Below, one piece after another: positions 25,579-35,145 of a DNA stretch of 64,000 bases. A program made the translations under genes and the position numbers. Source of the stretch: Lepisosteus oculatus (taxonomy: Eukaryota; Chordata; Actinopteri; Semionotiformes; Lepisosteidae); contig NC_090709.1 in assembly GCF_040954835.1 (NCBI RefSeq), positions 44,772,490 to 44,836,489 of the forward strand, written 5' to 3'. The notes below the pieces were generated by a model, which was given only the letters and a program-made list of their open reading frames with translations, did no database searches and was not told where the DNA came from. Every line of letters begins with the position of its first letter. The stretch's first letter is position 1.

Positions 25579-26582
25579 TTCTTCCTGTCTTACTGTACAG
25601 AATTTATCCTTACGGGCAAATCCCATGCCTTTTAATTCAGGTGAATGCAAGTGTTCGTTTCCTTTCTGGAACAACTTGTTTTGAAAGAAATCTATACAGC
25701 TTGAGAAAGATGAAACACAAATCTTGCTTATCAGTGAAGAAGAGGTGCTCCCAGCAGGCCAGCTAATACCAGCAAGTTTTTTTTCACCCTGACCCAGAGA
25801 ATGGAGAAAAGCGAGGCGCCTGTGGCTCTGCAGTGTAATCAGTTCGGGAGTTCGGCGGTTAGCTGAAAGAGTGGTAAATGGAGCTCGCCCCAGCCCGTCC
25901 TTATTCTTTTAAAGAGGTTAAAAAATTAACTTCGCCGCCACTACTACCAGCTTTAAAAGACTGCCATGGGCACGGAAAAAAACACACCACAGATGACTTT
26001 TCTGGAACCGAAGCAGAGATTCCTTTACGAACCAACTGATAAAGCTCAGCCAGTGAATACTGTTAACAGAATGTGAAAGCATGATCAACTTTGTAACTGC
26101 AACCACAGGAAAAACAGCAAGAAGCAGGCTCCATTCCCCATTTAAATCTGTCGTGCGAGGCATGCTTTTTGGCACGCATGAAGTAAATCCCACGATCGCT
26201 TTTGAACTTGGACAAAGTACTTCCAAAGGAGCGCTATGCGCAAAGATTTAACAAGCTCAACCCCCACCGATGATTTGGTGTGAAGAAGCAGAACATTCAA
26301 GTTTCACAGACAGAAGCAGCACAGCCAACATTAAAACGGAGGGCACACTACGATTTGCATTGACACAAAAGTGATCTGGGCAGACGTCGTTCCCTGCATA
26401 ACGCAAAAAGTGGCAAAGCGCTTTTGGGTTGAGAGGACGCAAGAAGGTTTTTGTTTTGTGCCTTGATGTCAAGCTGAGAAAGTATCTTTAAACACTTTGC
26501 TTAGTTTCTCGAGAGACTGCCAAAAAGCAGTTCCCTCCCTTTCGTCTGAAGCCAGCTGAAAGGGGGTCTCGACAGAAGCACC

Positions 26583-26664
26583 TGGCAGCGGTGGGATTTG
26601 AACCCACGCCCCCGAAGAGACTGGAGCCTTAATCCAGCGCCTTAGACCGCTCGGCCACGCTACC
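26583..26664 (-). tRNA. tRNA-Leu(AAG), unit 8
   Basis: Intact, interior type. It is the last gene of the array; the spacer beyond 26940 switches to the sequence variants seen in unit 1. Confidence 0.95.
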
Positions 26665-27434
26665 CGCTGTGCACTGTCTCTTTGTCTCATTACTTGCCCG
26701 CAGGAAGCCGGGTGGGTTTTGCTCTTGTCGCCCGAATTAGTGGCGTTATGACCGTGGAACCGACTGCACCTGCTTTTTCTGAGATGCTTCCCCTCTCATG
26801 GCGAGATCTCGACTTCTTTAACACCTCTGGATAAAGATCTTCTGTGGAGCAGGTTTCAGACCTCTGCGTACAGCACCCTTGATGTCATTTTATTTTTACA
26901 GCAGCCGCATCCGGAAAGTTGTGTCTTTTACGTTTTATTTGAACAACAAAACTACATACAATACAAACAAGAGCACATATAACGTATCAAGAAAATCGTG
27001 AGGGGCACATGCTATAATACAATTACACTTTATGAAAAACGATTACACAAGGTAAATAAAGATAAGGTCCGCACAGCTTGTTCTTACATTTCGAAAGAGT
27101 CCGTAAATACCCCTTTACGTCTATTTTGAACTGTTCAAACATAGGACTCTTCCCAGACCATTTCACTTTATACCACATTCCGAAACGAGGATGCATCTCC
27201 TGTTTTAGAACTATTTTGGGCGGTATGGCTTATACAGCACACCCACAGTATTCTAATGGTGGACTGCAGATCTGTGCTATAGTTCAGTCGAATTCGAAGA
27301 ATCCAGCAATCGTTTCCAACGATAAGCTCCGGCAGTGCTCCTCTGTAAAGCAGACTGTTCGGATCGGTTATTTGGGACGGCACTGCAATACTAAGATCAT
27401 TTGCAGTTCACTCAAAAAACATAGACGAAGAAGG

Positions 27435-28570
27435 TGTCACAGTAAGGTGAACCCTATGGGCGAGGGATGTTCCTGCCTCATGTACGACTACACCACCTAG
27501 CAATACAAACGGGGTGCTAGGGCCCCTCTACATTACCACAGGTTCTGTTTATCTCCTAGAATCACGAATGCACACACAGACCAGCGACAAGCATTTGTAT
27601 TGTATAAGTGCCCTTTTTATTTTCCAACTACATTCACATGCACTATCACCCAAAAACACAACGAAAACAGAATTCACAGCAGCAAGAGGTCCTTCCCAGG
27701 GTCAAAATGAATACAGAGGGGCAGCAGTCTTTCCTGTGAAATACTAAAGAGAGGTCCCTCGAACGTCTCTACTTAGTACCTGTAGTCTCTGATGGCCCAC
27801 TTTAAGGAGAGTGGTATCGCCCAGTCCTATTTCCCCAGTCTCTGTTCAGGTAACAATAGAAATCCTCTGCGACTGTATTACATTCCTCTCTGTGCTAACT
27901 GTGCCAGTTTCCTTGTTCCTCACCTTCAGGTGTTAAAAGTCTCTGTACAGTACCTCTGTTTCAATGCCAATGTCTCTTGTTGTCGTCAGTTACTGAACCA
28001 GTAGATCCTTGCCTCCAGGTATTAGAAGTCTCTGCAGAGTACCTCCGGGGTCTTGCATTTCACAGCTTCCCTTGTGCTGCCTGTGTCGTCTCCAGGGTCC
28101 AGTGGGAATCGGGAGCCCCCTCTGTTCTGTCTCAGGTCTTTTTATCCCTCTCCTTAGCCAATCCCTTTCAGGGGGGTTTCCACTGTCCCTGTCAGAAACG
28201 GGTCCAGGAGGAAGCTTGTGTTGTTTGAGGGGTGTTGGAGTGCTGAGCTAGGTGTCATGGAACCTTATCAGTTCACCCCTTGGTCTGGCTAAAACTGGCT
28301 CAGCGACTCCTCACACCTCCAAGTCTCGATACCTAATTGCTCCCTGAACGACTTGGGTGTGACTGTTGTTACTGACTGTTCCTGTATTAATTGGGACAAC
28401 TGCAGTCACCCCCTTGAGTGAGAGGCAACATTGACACCATCCTGGAAATCAACATAACCTAATCAATCACAGCCTGTTACTGCCTCAATGACCCACACCC
28501 TGTAACACAAATCAACATAACCCAATCAATCCCAGACCGTGACTGCCTCAATGACACACATCCTGCGACA
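27435..28570 (-). mobile_element. probable solo LTR, minus orientation
   Basis: The ends form a short imperfect inverted repeat (TGTCACAG ... CTGCGACA). Read on the minus strand there is an AATAAA-type polyadenylation signal near 27615, and the upstream part carries two near-copies of a 63 bp block (28448-28572) and two related blocks about 88 bp apart (27925, 28013), as in enhancer repeats of retroviral U3 regions. No coding remains and no clear target duplication. Family not recognised; it could be another kind of repeat. Confidence 0.35.
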
Positions 28571-28899
28571 CAAGCTTCACCTGGAGCACAATGGCTGTGT
28601 TTTCAGCTACGGAAACTTCCTGTTGACAAGTCGGTGTTTGTGTTGCTTTTTCTGCTCAATGGAGCTGTATTAATGCAGGCACACGTGCTTCCACGGCAAG
28701 TTATTTTATTAGTGCTCACAAACCAACACACTGCAGACACCTCTGATACTGTCACTGCTTGTGGACCACATGTTCCTGCCGTCAGCCTACTATACCATGT
28801 TCATGCACATCTAGAAATATTACTGCTGTAGTACAGGAGCGAAAGACTAAACGAAAGCACACCCAGTTTAAAAAGGCACATTTGTCAACTGCTGAACTT

Positions 28900-28979
28900 C
28901 ACAAGGATGGGATTCACACCCACATGTGCAGAGCACAATGGATTAGTAGTCCATCGCCTTACCACTCCACCACCTCATC
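28900..28979 (-). pseudogene. tRNA-Ser pseudogene (ACT anticodon)
   Basis: Matches vertebrate tRNA-Ser(GCT) through the D arm, anticodon arm and long variable arm. The anticodon loop reads CTACTAA, so G34 has become A. The T loop is TGTGAAT, which destroys the B box, one D-loop base is missing, and G1-G72 cannot pair. It is almost certainly not expressed as a working tRNA. Confidence 0.75.
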
Positions 28980-29089
28980 CCAGAAGTTAGCCTCCTGACA
29001 TGAGTTAGTGCTCAAGATGGTCGTATTTCCTCTACTCAAGGATCATTTTCCTCTTCCACCTGAGATTTCACCATTTTCCTTGAAGATGT

Positions 29090-29560
29090 CAAACATAAAA
29101 AGCATATTGAGCTCCTTGGACTTGAAATAACCAGATAAAAGCCATTTCTCAACACTTGCTCAGCGAGCAGGCTCAGCGCACACAGAACACAGGTATCTCA
29201 GAGCGGTGTGTCTAAGAGGCTGTAAAAGGAGAGTGCTCCATTGGTGCTGTGGCTTAGCTGGTTAACGTGCATGTTTAGTAAATAAGCTTCTGGGTTCAAA
29301 TCACCACAGTGCTTTTCTTCCTCTCTTGCCATGCAGAGTTGGTCGTTGTGGACAGCAACAGGTGTCTGCCTTAACTTTAATGGAAGTGTTCATTTCTGGA
29401 GCAACTTTTTTAAAAACAAATTCCACACATATTGCGATGGATAAAATACTAATCTTCCCTGTTGGTGCAGAATAATTAGTGCCAGCTAGCAAGAAAACGA
29501 CAACAATTTTTTTTGTCTTTAGCGTAAAACCTGTGAATGTAGAAGAAAAGATGACGTGTG
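29090..29560 (+). repeat. decayed relative of the tRNA-Thr half of the array unit
   Basis: About 29130-29240 and 29315-29500 align, with many changes, to the sequence before and after the Thr gene in the array (for example the block ending CAGCGAGCAGGCTCAG). A decayed Thr gene lies between them at the expected place. It shows that Thr units existed here well before the array was amplified. Beyond 29560 the spacer has no clear match until about 29870. Confidence 0.7.
29243..29314 (+). pseudogene. tRNA-Thr(AGT) pseudogene
   Basis: The D arm (GGCTTAGCTGGTTAA) and the TTTAGTAAA anticodon region are recognisable. Anticodon stem and T stem no longer pair fully (for example CTGGG against ACCAC), and the acceptor reads GGTGCTG/CAGTGCT. 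The T loop here is TTCAAAT, that is T55, so C55 in the array genes is the derived state. Confidence 0.8.
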
Positions 29561-30076
29561 TCAATTTTTATGGCACCGTGAGCTTGTCCTTCAGTCAAAC
29601 ACGTCGGTAATTCAAACACACCCAGAGACGCACTTTGAATTAGCTTTGACCTAAATACTATCTACTCCAGATGTGATTGGGCCTCTTTCCACATCCTGAT
29701 ATATGCAGAGAACACAAGCTTTTGGCACGAATGAATATAAATGTAAACATAAATGCTATTCAATATATCGGAATTTTGTTGTATTTAAAAAATATTTTAG
29801 CTGGGGATCCTCAAATCAGGAGTGTAGAAAAAAGCACCGTAAAACACCATCGGGAGTGCAGAACGTGATAAAAGTGTTCTTTAAACAAAAAGTGAAAATA
29901 GTGAATTTGTCTTTCACTTAGATGTTCATTGAAAGCTCAGTAAACGATAAAGCAGAGGCTCGTTTTGTGAATTCTCCTCGCATCACATTGTCTTGCTTCG
30001 ACCTTTAAATTGTATACTGTGTAGACGCTTCACTCTCCCTAACTCAATTAAAGAGCCGCAGGCAAAAGTGCCTGTC

Positions 30077-30098
30077 AGTTTAGTTCAGTGGTAGAGCA
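30077..30098 (+). pseudogene. 5' part of a tRNA-Ala-like gene, interrupted
   Basis: Reads TTTAGTTCAGTGGTAGAGCA, matching the box A region of tRNA-Ala. The LTR-like element begins at the next base. The uninterrupted but decayed counterpart is at 61722 in segment C. Confidence 0.6.
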
Positions 30099-31502
30099 TG
30101 TAGCGGCGAGGCTTATTAATAAGGCAGAATTAAGTGTTTCTGAGCTTTCCCAAATTAGGCCTCATATCTCTGTTCATCTCTGTGGTGCAGCCACAGAGAA
30201 ACTATTCATGCAGGCTGATTTAAGGTTTCCTTTGATAAGGTTTCCTAGGACAGCTCCCAAAGGGGGATGCACTTAGCGAAGCCTGGCTATCATGATCAAT
30301 GGTCATCCATTGGCGCCTATATGTCTAGGGAGTGCCAGATGGACATCTGGACTGCATTCCTAAGTGTCAGGAGTAAGTGACTCATATCTCACCTTGATCA
30401 AGCAATCACGGACTGGTAGGGCCGAGTAACCCACGTGGGACTCTGATGCCCATGGAACTTTCAGCCAATCAACGGGCTGAAGTTCCTCCAGGTAAAAACA
30501 GGCAACACAGAGAGCCGAAGAGATTCAGTAAGATTCAGGAGAATTCTGTAGACTTTTCTAAAGGGAATTCAAAGGAGAATTCCAGGGCAGGACAGCCCAG
30601 GAGCAGAAGGCTCCCAAGGGCAGGACATTCTCGCAGCGCGCCTCCTGACCATCCTGAGACTCAGCCCGGACAACCACGGAATGGCCAATGTATCCGAGTG
30701 CCAGAACTTTCCTTTGTTCTAAGAGTCTAGAGCGGAGGTTGCCAGAGAGTAACCAGAGGATCCACCCGAGGTTAGCACCAGCAGCAAGCCTCGTGAACAG
30801 GTCGGAACTGTGGACAGCTGAATCACTATTCAGAACTAGCTCTTCATCAGGAACGAACCGGTCCTCTTCCTGACTTGCTGGGACCCACAGTCATCTTTTC
30901 TCCTGTGCACAAACTTTGCTAGTTAAATCCAACACTAACCAGCCGGTCAGTGAGCATCAGCAGCGCACCGTCGCAAGCCGCACAGCACAGCCTGTCACGG
31001 AGCCAGAGAGCGCGGATTGGACAGCAACAGCCTGCAACTGTTTCTTTGTGCCCGCAGGAGATCTGAATCCCCAGAGATTAGATGAGTATTCAACTTCAAT
31101 GCATTACAGCTTGAGAATTCAATTGTTATCCCAACCAGTTGATATCAATTTAATTCCTAAGAGTTATGTACTTGTTTTGAGTATCTAATGTAGAAGTTAT
31201 AACCAAGTTCATTTACGAAACGATCTAAATGAATGATATACTGAACGTATGTCCTCTTGATGTGTAACTCTTCATAACTGACTGACTATATACCTTTTGT
31301 ATTCTGATAACCCTCCTGATAAGATCTGTTAGGTTTATATGCATATTCTATGTATTAATAAATGTATCCTCGTGTATTAGTACCTGTGTGTGTGCGTTGT
31401 TTGAGTTATATCGCATGGTTGGATTCTAAAGCCACCAAAAGAATCAATTTTGTGATTTACTGCTACAATTAATAATTGTCCCAGTAAATGCCCAAACCCT
31501 AC
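30099..31502 (+). mobile_element. 1.4 kb LTR-like element, copy 1
   Basis: Bounded by TGTAGC and CCCTACA, with an AATAAA signal and a GT-rich stretch near the 3' end (about 31357-31400) as in retroviral LTRs. An inverted relative lies at 59993-61382. No internal coding region is attached, so it would be a solo LTR. AGAGCA stands before it (30093-30098) and again at 31520-31525, a possible target duplication if 17 extra bases belong to the insertion; otherwise none is seen. It interrupts a tRNA-Ala-like gene. Family unknown. It differs from copy 2 throughout, so it is not very recent. Confidence 0.55.
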
Positions 31503-31782
31503 AGAACTAGTGCCTTCAGAGAGCATACTACATTACAAGCACTTTCATCTCATTTATAAGGCTTTGTTTTCTACTGCCACTCTGGATTTCTTTTTAAACG
31601 CAACATCTTATCTGTAATTGTCTTTCATGTGACATCCCCCGTGTGTGAATTTCAGCATGACACATAAAATCGTTTGAGATGCTATTTTTAAAACAGACCA
31701 AATGAAAGACCTAGTAGCTAAATACAAGTAGAAAACACGTGAATCAAATTGAGAAAATTTGGACCAGAGCGATGTATAGTAT

Positions 31783-32315
31783 TGTAATGGTTGGGGGTTC
31801 AGGCAGGCACCCTTGCCATTGCCACTTAAGTCAGCCCCCCACCGTCGGGGACTCAAACCTGCAACCGCCACCATAGCTCAACAGGGACCCAACCGCTTGA
31901 GCTTATGGACGGTCTCCCTTTAGTTCAACAGGCTTGGTCCCTGTTGAGTGATGCTAGAGGCCTGGGTTTGAGTCCCCGACGGTGGGGGACTGACCTGATG
32001 TGGCAGTGGCGAGGATGCCCATGTGAACCCTGGAGCGTTACATTGGTGTCAGCAGTGGGATGGGATAGCCCTTTGCTGAGGTTGGTGAGTTAAGCGGGGG
32101 AGAGTGTAACGCATACGGCCACCATTGAGTGTGTAAGAGCCGGCTTACCAGAGCGGTGATGTCACTGCCCTTCCCTGTAATAGCAGGGACACAGCCGCAG
32201 GACTAAAGGGAAATTGCTCTTTAGCTCAACAGGCTAGGTCCCTGTTGAGTGATGCAGGAGGCCTGGGTTTGAGTCCCTGGTGGTGGGGGGCTCTTGTGAA
32301 CACCGGAGTGCTACA
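31783..32315 (+). mobile_element. miniature LTR retrotransposon (TRIM-like) with inverted 5' end
   Basis: A 211 bp 3' LTR (32105-32315, TGTAAC to GCTACA) and a matching 5' LTR end (to 32042) enclose only 62 bp. Those 62 bp hold a primer-binding site complementary to the 3' end of tRNA-Leu (TGGTGTCAGCAGTGGG, 32044) and a purine tract before the 3' LTR (GCGGGGGAGAG). This is the layout of terminal-repeat retrotransposons in miniature. The outer 5' part (31783-31900) is an inverted copy of the LTR's 3' half. GTAT flanks the whole insertion (31779-31782, 32316-32319), and segment C shows the empty site near 61965. No coding capacity. Confidence 0.75.
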
Positions 32316-32364
32316 GTATTACTAATAGCAGCACAAAGCTCACAGTGGTGGCTTTAGGGTATCA

Positions 32365-32437
32365 GAGCCAGTGGCGCAATGGATAATGCGTTTGACTTCA
32401 GATCAGAAGTTTGTAGGTTTGACTCCTCCCTGGCTTG
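32365..32437 (+). tRNA. Arg(ACG)-type tRNA with TCA (opal) anticodon
   Basis: The body follows vertebrate tRNA-Arg(ACG) from the acceptor stem (GAGCCAG/CTGGCTT) through the D arm (GGCGCAATGGATAATGC). The anticodon loop is CTTCAGA, giving TCA, which would read the stop codon TGA. The anticodon stem pairs, but the T stem has a mismatch (GTAGG/CCTCC) and the T loop is TTTGACT. It is either a decaying gene or an opal suppressor. Segment C has no intact counterpart at this place. Confidence 0.75.
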
Positions 32438-33789
32438 TTAAGTTTTTAAACTACACTTCTCAGCGTACACAACCCTTCTATCGACTGGATGAGTCTCCTG
32501 TTACGTCTCCAATTCTTTCCACACATTCTGCTTGTTTCACCACTGTTACTGTTGGACCACAGCCACAGAATCGAGGAGAGATACGGTTCTGATAAACTGT
32601 TTTAAATAATCATGTTGAAAAAGGTGACAAAGTTTTTTTTTCTTTAACATAACCTTACATTTGCCTGTTCACTTCAAGTTATTTTCTGTACCTGCAAATT
32701 CCCCAATTTTTCTGCTGTCTCCTGAGAAAGACATGTGTCAAATCACAATAAGAAATACAATCTATTCAGTTAACACCCAGATGTAACATAACACATTTAA
32801 GACTTACACCCCCTTTAAATATGTATTTCCTTCATTTCAGTTTTCTTACCTCCCCAGGATACCTGAAAGTTCACTATCCCATATTAAGGACTGTACATGC
32901 ATTACCGGTAATACAGCTACTAATAAAGATATACATTAATCTTAATTATTAATAAATTACACTTTTATTAATAAAGACATGTATTGATCAAATTCATTGT
33001 GAATAGTTGTGGTGTCTAGAAAACAATTTTAGCTACAGTAAATATTTCAAGCGAGTGGTGCGTTTGTTCGTTACTTTGTGACTATATTATTTCCACTACA
33101 TTCAGAACAGTTCAAATGCGATCGACTGTTCCTGTACTGAGCTACATAAACCCTGTGAAGAGGTGGTTTAAGTTAGTCTCCTACATCGGTAGCATCTAAT
33201 GGGCAGCATATGTTATTTTAGGTTTGTTGCAATTGAGAACAGGTTTAGTATGGAGCTGCTGACAAATTTCAGCAGCCACATTGGTTGCAATGACCCGTTG
33301 TAGGGTCATTGCCAATCAGCTGCAAGAAAAAAAAAACATCATTTGTGCCTTTCTTAAAAAAAAGAAAAACAGAGTAGTAGTTTATGTGGTAATTTCAGGT
33401 AAAATATAAGAACTTAAGTTAACTAGTCCCACAGTAATGCGTGGGGTCCTATCAGTAGAAAAAAAAAATACTTGTAACCCGAAAACACTACAACCACAAT
33501 GCGAGAAGCCTTCTAGGTAAATCATTGTAGTAATCTAACTACTACAGAAAATAAAATTTAAAAAAAATACTTAAAGGAACAACTTCAAAACAAAAAGAAC
33601 ATTAAAAACAAATCTGGGAAACAACATAAACACAGAATCTAATGCGAGAGCTTTTTCAAGTCTTGGGTACCCCATCGTGCTCCCTTAGTCCCAGCAGACC
33701 TCTCGTCTAAGAAGATATCTCTCATCTATCTGTGTAGAGATCAGCTGGGGGTCCACAGCTGATGGGAATTTAAGTAGTGACCTGCGTCA

Positions 33790-33900
33790 GCTGCAAAGGA
33801 AAAAGTATAGGTTTATTCCATGCTGAAAGGAGAAGGAAACACAACGTGGAACCTTCTTCAGCTGCGGCGTGGAATAAACCTTTACCTGTTCCTTTGATGT
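33790..33900 (-). mobile_element. Penelope-like element 3' tail, in segment A
   Basis: The minus strand matches the 3' end of the Penelope-like element at 39291-40714 (the part around GCATGGAATAAACCTATTAC). No coding sequence is attached. The same tail sits in segments B and C, so it was present before they separated. Confidence 0.65.
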
Positions 33901-34029
33901 TAATTTAGACCGGATCTCCAGCAAATACCTAACAGGCTACAATCCTGTTAGATAAGGTGTTAAGGACGACCTATAAGTAGCAGTATCTAAAGTGGACAGT
34001 TGCTTTCAGTAGCTAAAGACAAGCCACAC

Positions 34030-34123
34030 TGCTCCAGGTGAGGCTTGAACTCACAACCTCGGCATGACTCTGCTGTGCACTGCTGTGTGAGTACCGCACG
34101 CTGACCAATTGTGCCACTGAAGC
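34030..34123 (-). tRNA. Ile(TAT)-type intron-bearing tRNA with CAC (Val) anticodon
   Basis: The body, the 20-base intron after position 37 and the A73 discriminator are those of vertebrate tRNA-Ile(TAT), and all stems pair. The loop reads CTCACA then A, so the anticodon is CAC (valine GTG), where its paralogue at 63249 has TAT. Both differences are T to C (positions 34 and 36). A35 and C36 are main valine identity bases. It looks structurally sound, so a change of amino acid identity is possible. Confidence 0.85.
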
Positions 34124-34899
34124 TGCATAAAATCCTTTCCCTTCACAGACTGACGTTGCAGGAAAACAGGATTTCGGCATGTTTTCTGTCTCTCCGTGGG
34201 GGAAAGGGACAGTAAAAGAGCAAGGAAACTACAAGGGAAGAAAATGAAAAAATAGTGCTCACTGCAGAAGAGGGAGGAGAGAGATTGTCAGACACGTAAA
34301 TCAGCCTGGCGGATTTACACTACAAATTTGTCATTTCTAGTGACATTTATTTAGTCTTCATGTGTCTGAAACTGGCCAGTTTGTATTTTCATTTAAAAAA
34401 TCCAGTAAACTTGAATAAGAAAGAAGGCACACTGCACATCTGCGGAACATCACGTCCGAGTTTACAGTGACATCAGAGATTGAAATCAAAGTCGTTTTTT
34501 AATTAAAAGTTCAAGGAAACCTGAATATGTTTGCTAGAAGTATTTCAGAATCACAGTGAAATGTAGTACGATTGCTGCACAGATCTGCAGTCTGCAATTA
34601 GAATACTGTTTGTGCGTTGTATAAAATACGCCATTCAAAACTTTTCTAAAACTGCAGAGATTCATTTCAGAATGCGTCTTCCTGTAAAAATAAAATATCT
34701 ATTTTATTTAACGGGCGCTATAAGCAGAGTCTGAAGCCAGCTCCACAGTAGAGCTATATTCAGAGGGCCAAAAAAGTGAATATTTCATCAAGTGGACAAT
34801 TACTGTACATCATAATCATATTTGTTTTACTCCTCCTGCCATTGCAATTTGTGCACAAAGATTTTTTTTATTTTCAAAATGTAAAAAAAAAAACCCGGG

Positions 34900-34971
34900 G
34901 GCACGGTGGCTAAGTGGTAAGGCGTTGGTCTCGTAAACCGAAGAGTGCGGGTTCGAACCCTGTCCGTGCCT
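34900..34971 (+). tRNA. tRNA-Thr(CGT)
   Basis: Reads threonine codon ACG. Matches vertebrate tRNA-Thr(CGT): acceptor GGCACGG/CCGTGCC, anticodon loop CTCGTAA, consensus T loop TTCGAAC, discriminator T. A run of A and CCCGGG precede it. The first T run after it is only TTT, at 34974-34976. It looks functional and does not belong to the Thr(AGT) array family. Confidence 0.93.
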
Positions 34972-35107
34972 GGTTTACTTACCACAACATACCTTTATCT
35001 AAATCGTCAGTTGCCTTGCAATGTAGTAATCTCTGTAATAATAATAAAAGAACTGTCAGTAGTAGTTAATAATCCTTTGACAAAGCAACAGGCATCCTCC
35101 ACTGCTT

Positions 35108-35145
35108 GTCATGATGGCTGAGTGGTCTTAGGTGCCAGCCTCAAG
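35108..35145 (+). pseudogene. 5' half of tRNA-Leu(CAA)
   Basis: GTCATGATGGCTGAGTGGTC and the following bases through CCTCAAG match the acceptor, D arm and anticodon of tRNA-Leu(CAA). The 3' half is absent. Bases 35150-36420 that follow hold a weak piece of the Ile-unit spacer (about 35230-35330) and otherwise nothing I recognise. Confidence 0.7.

Larger units (their letters stand above)
5191..27440 (+). repeat. tandem array of eight tRNA-Thr / tRNA-Leu(AAG) units
   Basis: Unit starts, taken at a common point, are 5191, 8038, 10884, 13729, 16567, 19405, 22243 and 25081. Periods are 2847, 2846 and 2845 bp, then exactly 2838 bp between units 4-8. Each unit holds a plus-strand tRNA-Thr gene, about 1 kb of spacer, a minus-strand tRNA-Leu(AAG) gene, and about 1.25 kb more spacer. 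Units 4-8 differ at few bases, while units 1-3 differ more. Unit 8 lacks about 330 bp after about 27310 and stops near 27440. Every open frame inside recurs by copying; none resembles a known protein. Confidence 0.95.
29870..34400 (+). repeat. segmental duplicate A
   Basis: Shares order and sequence with 61580-64000 (segment C), and in reverse with 58880-59990 (segment B). Shared landmarks: the ACAAAAAGTGAAAAT block, a tRNA-Ala-like gene, AT-rich spacer with hairpins, a Penelope-like tail and an Ile-type tRNA. A alone carries the 1.4 kb LTR-like insertion at 30099, the miniature LTR element at 31783 and the Arg-type tRNA at 32365. The paired hairpins near 33257-33310 are partly kept in C. No protein gene was recognised. 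Confidence 0.8.

Noticed and set aside
5191-27440. 5S rRNA, U6 or other small nuclear RNA genes in the array spacers
   Set aside because: No 5S internal control region or U6 conserved sequence was found on either strand.
31905-32000. tRNA-like sequence with GGTTTGAGTCCCC
   Set aside because: It belongs to the LTR of the miniature element and recurs there; no cloverleaf forms.
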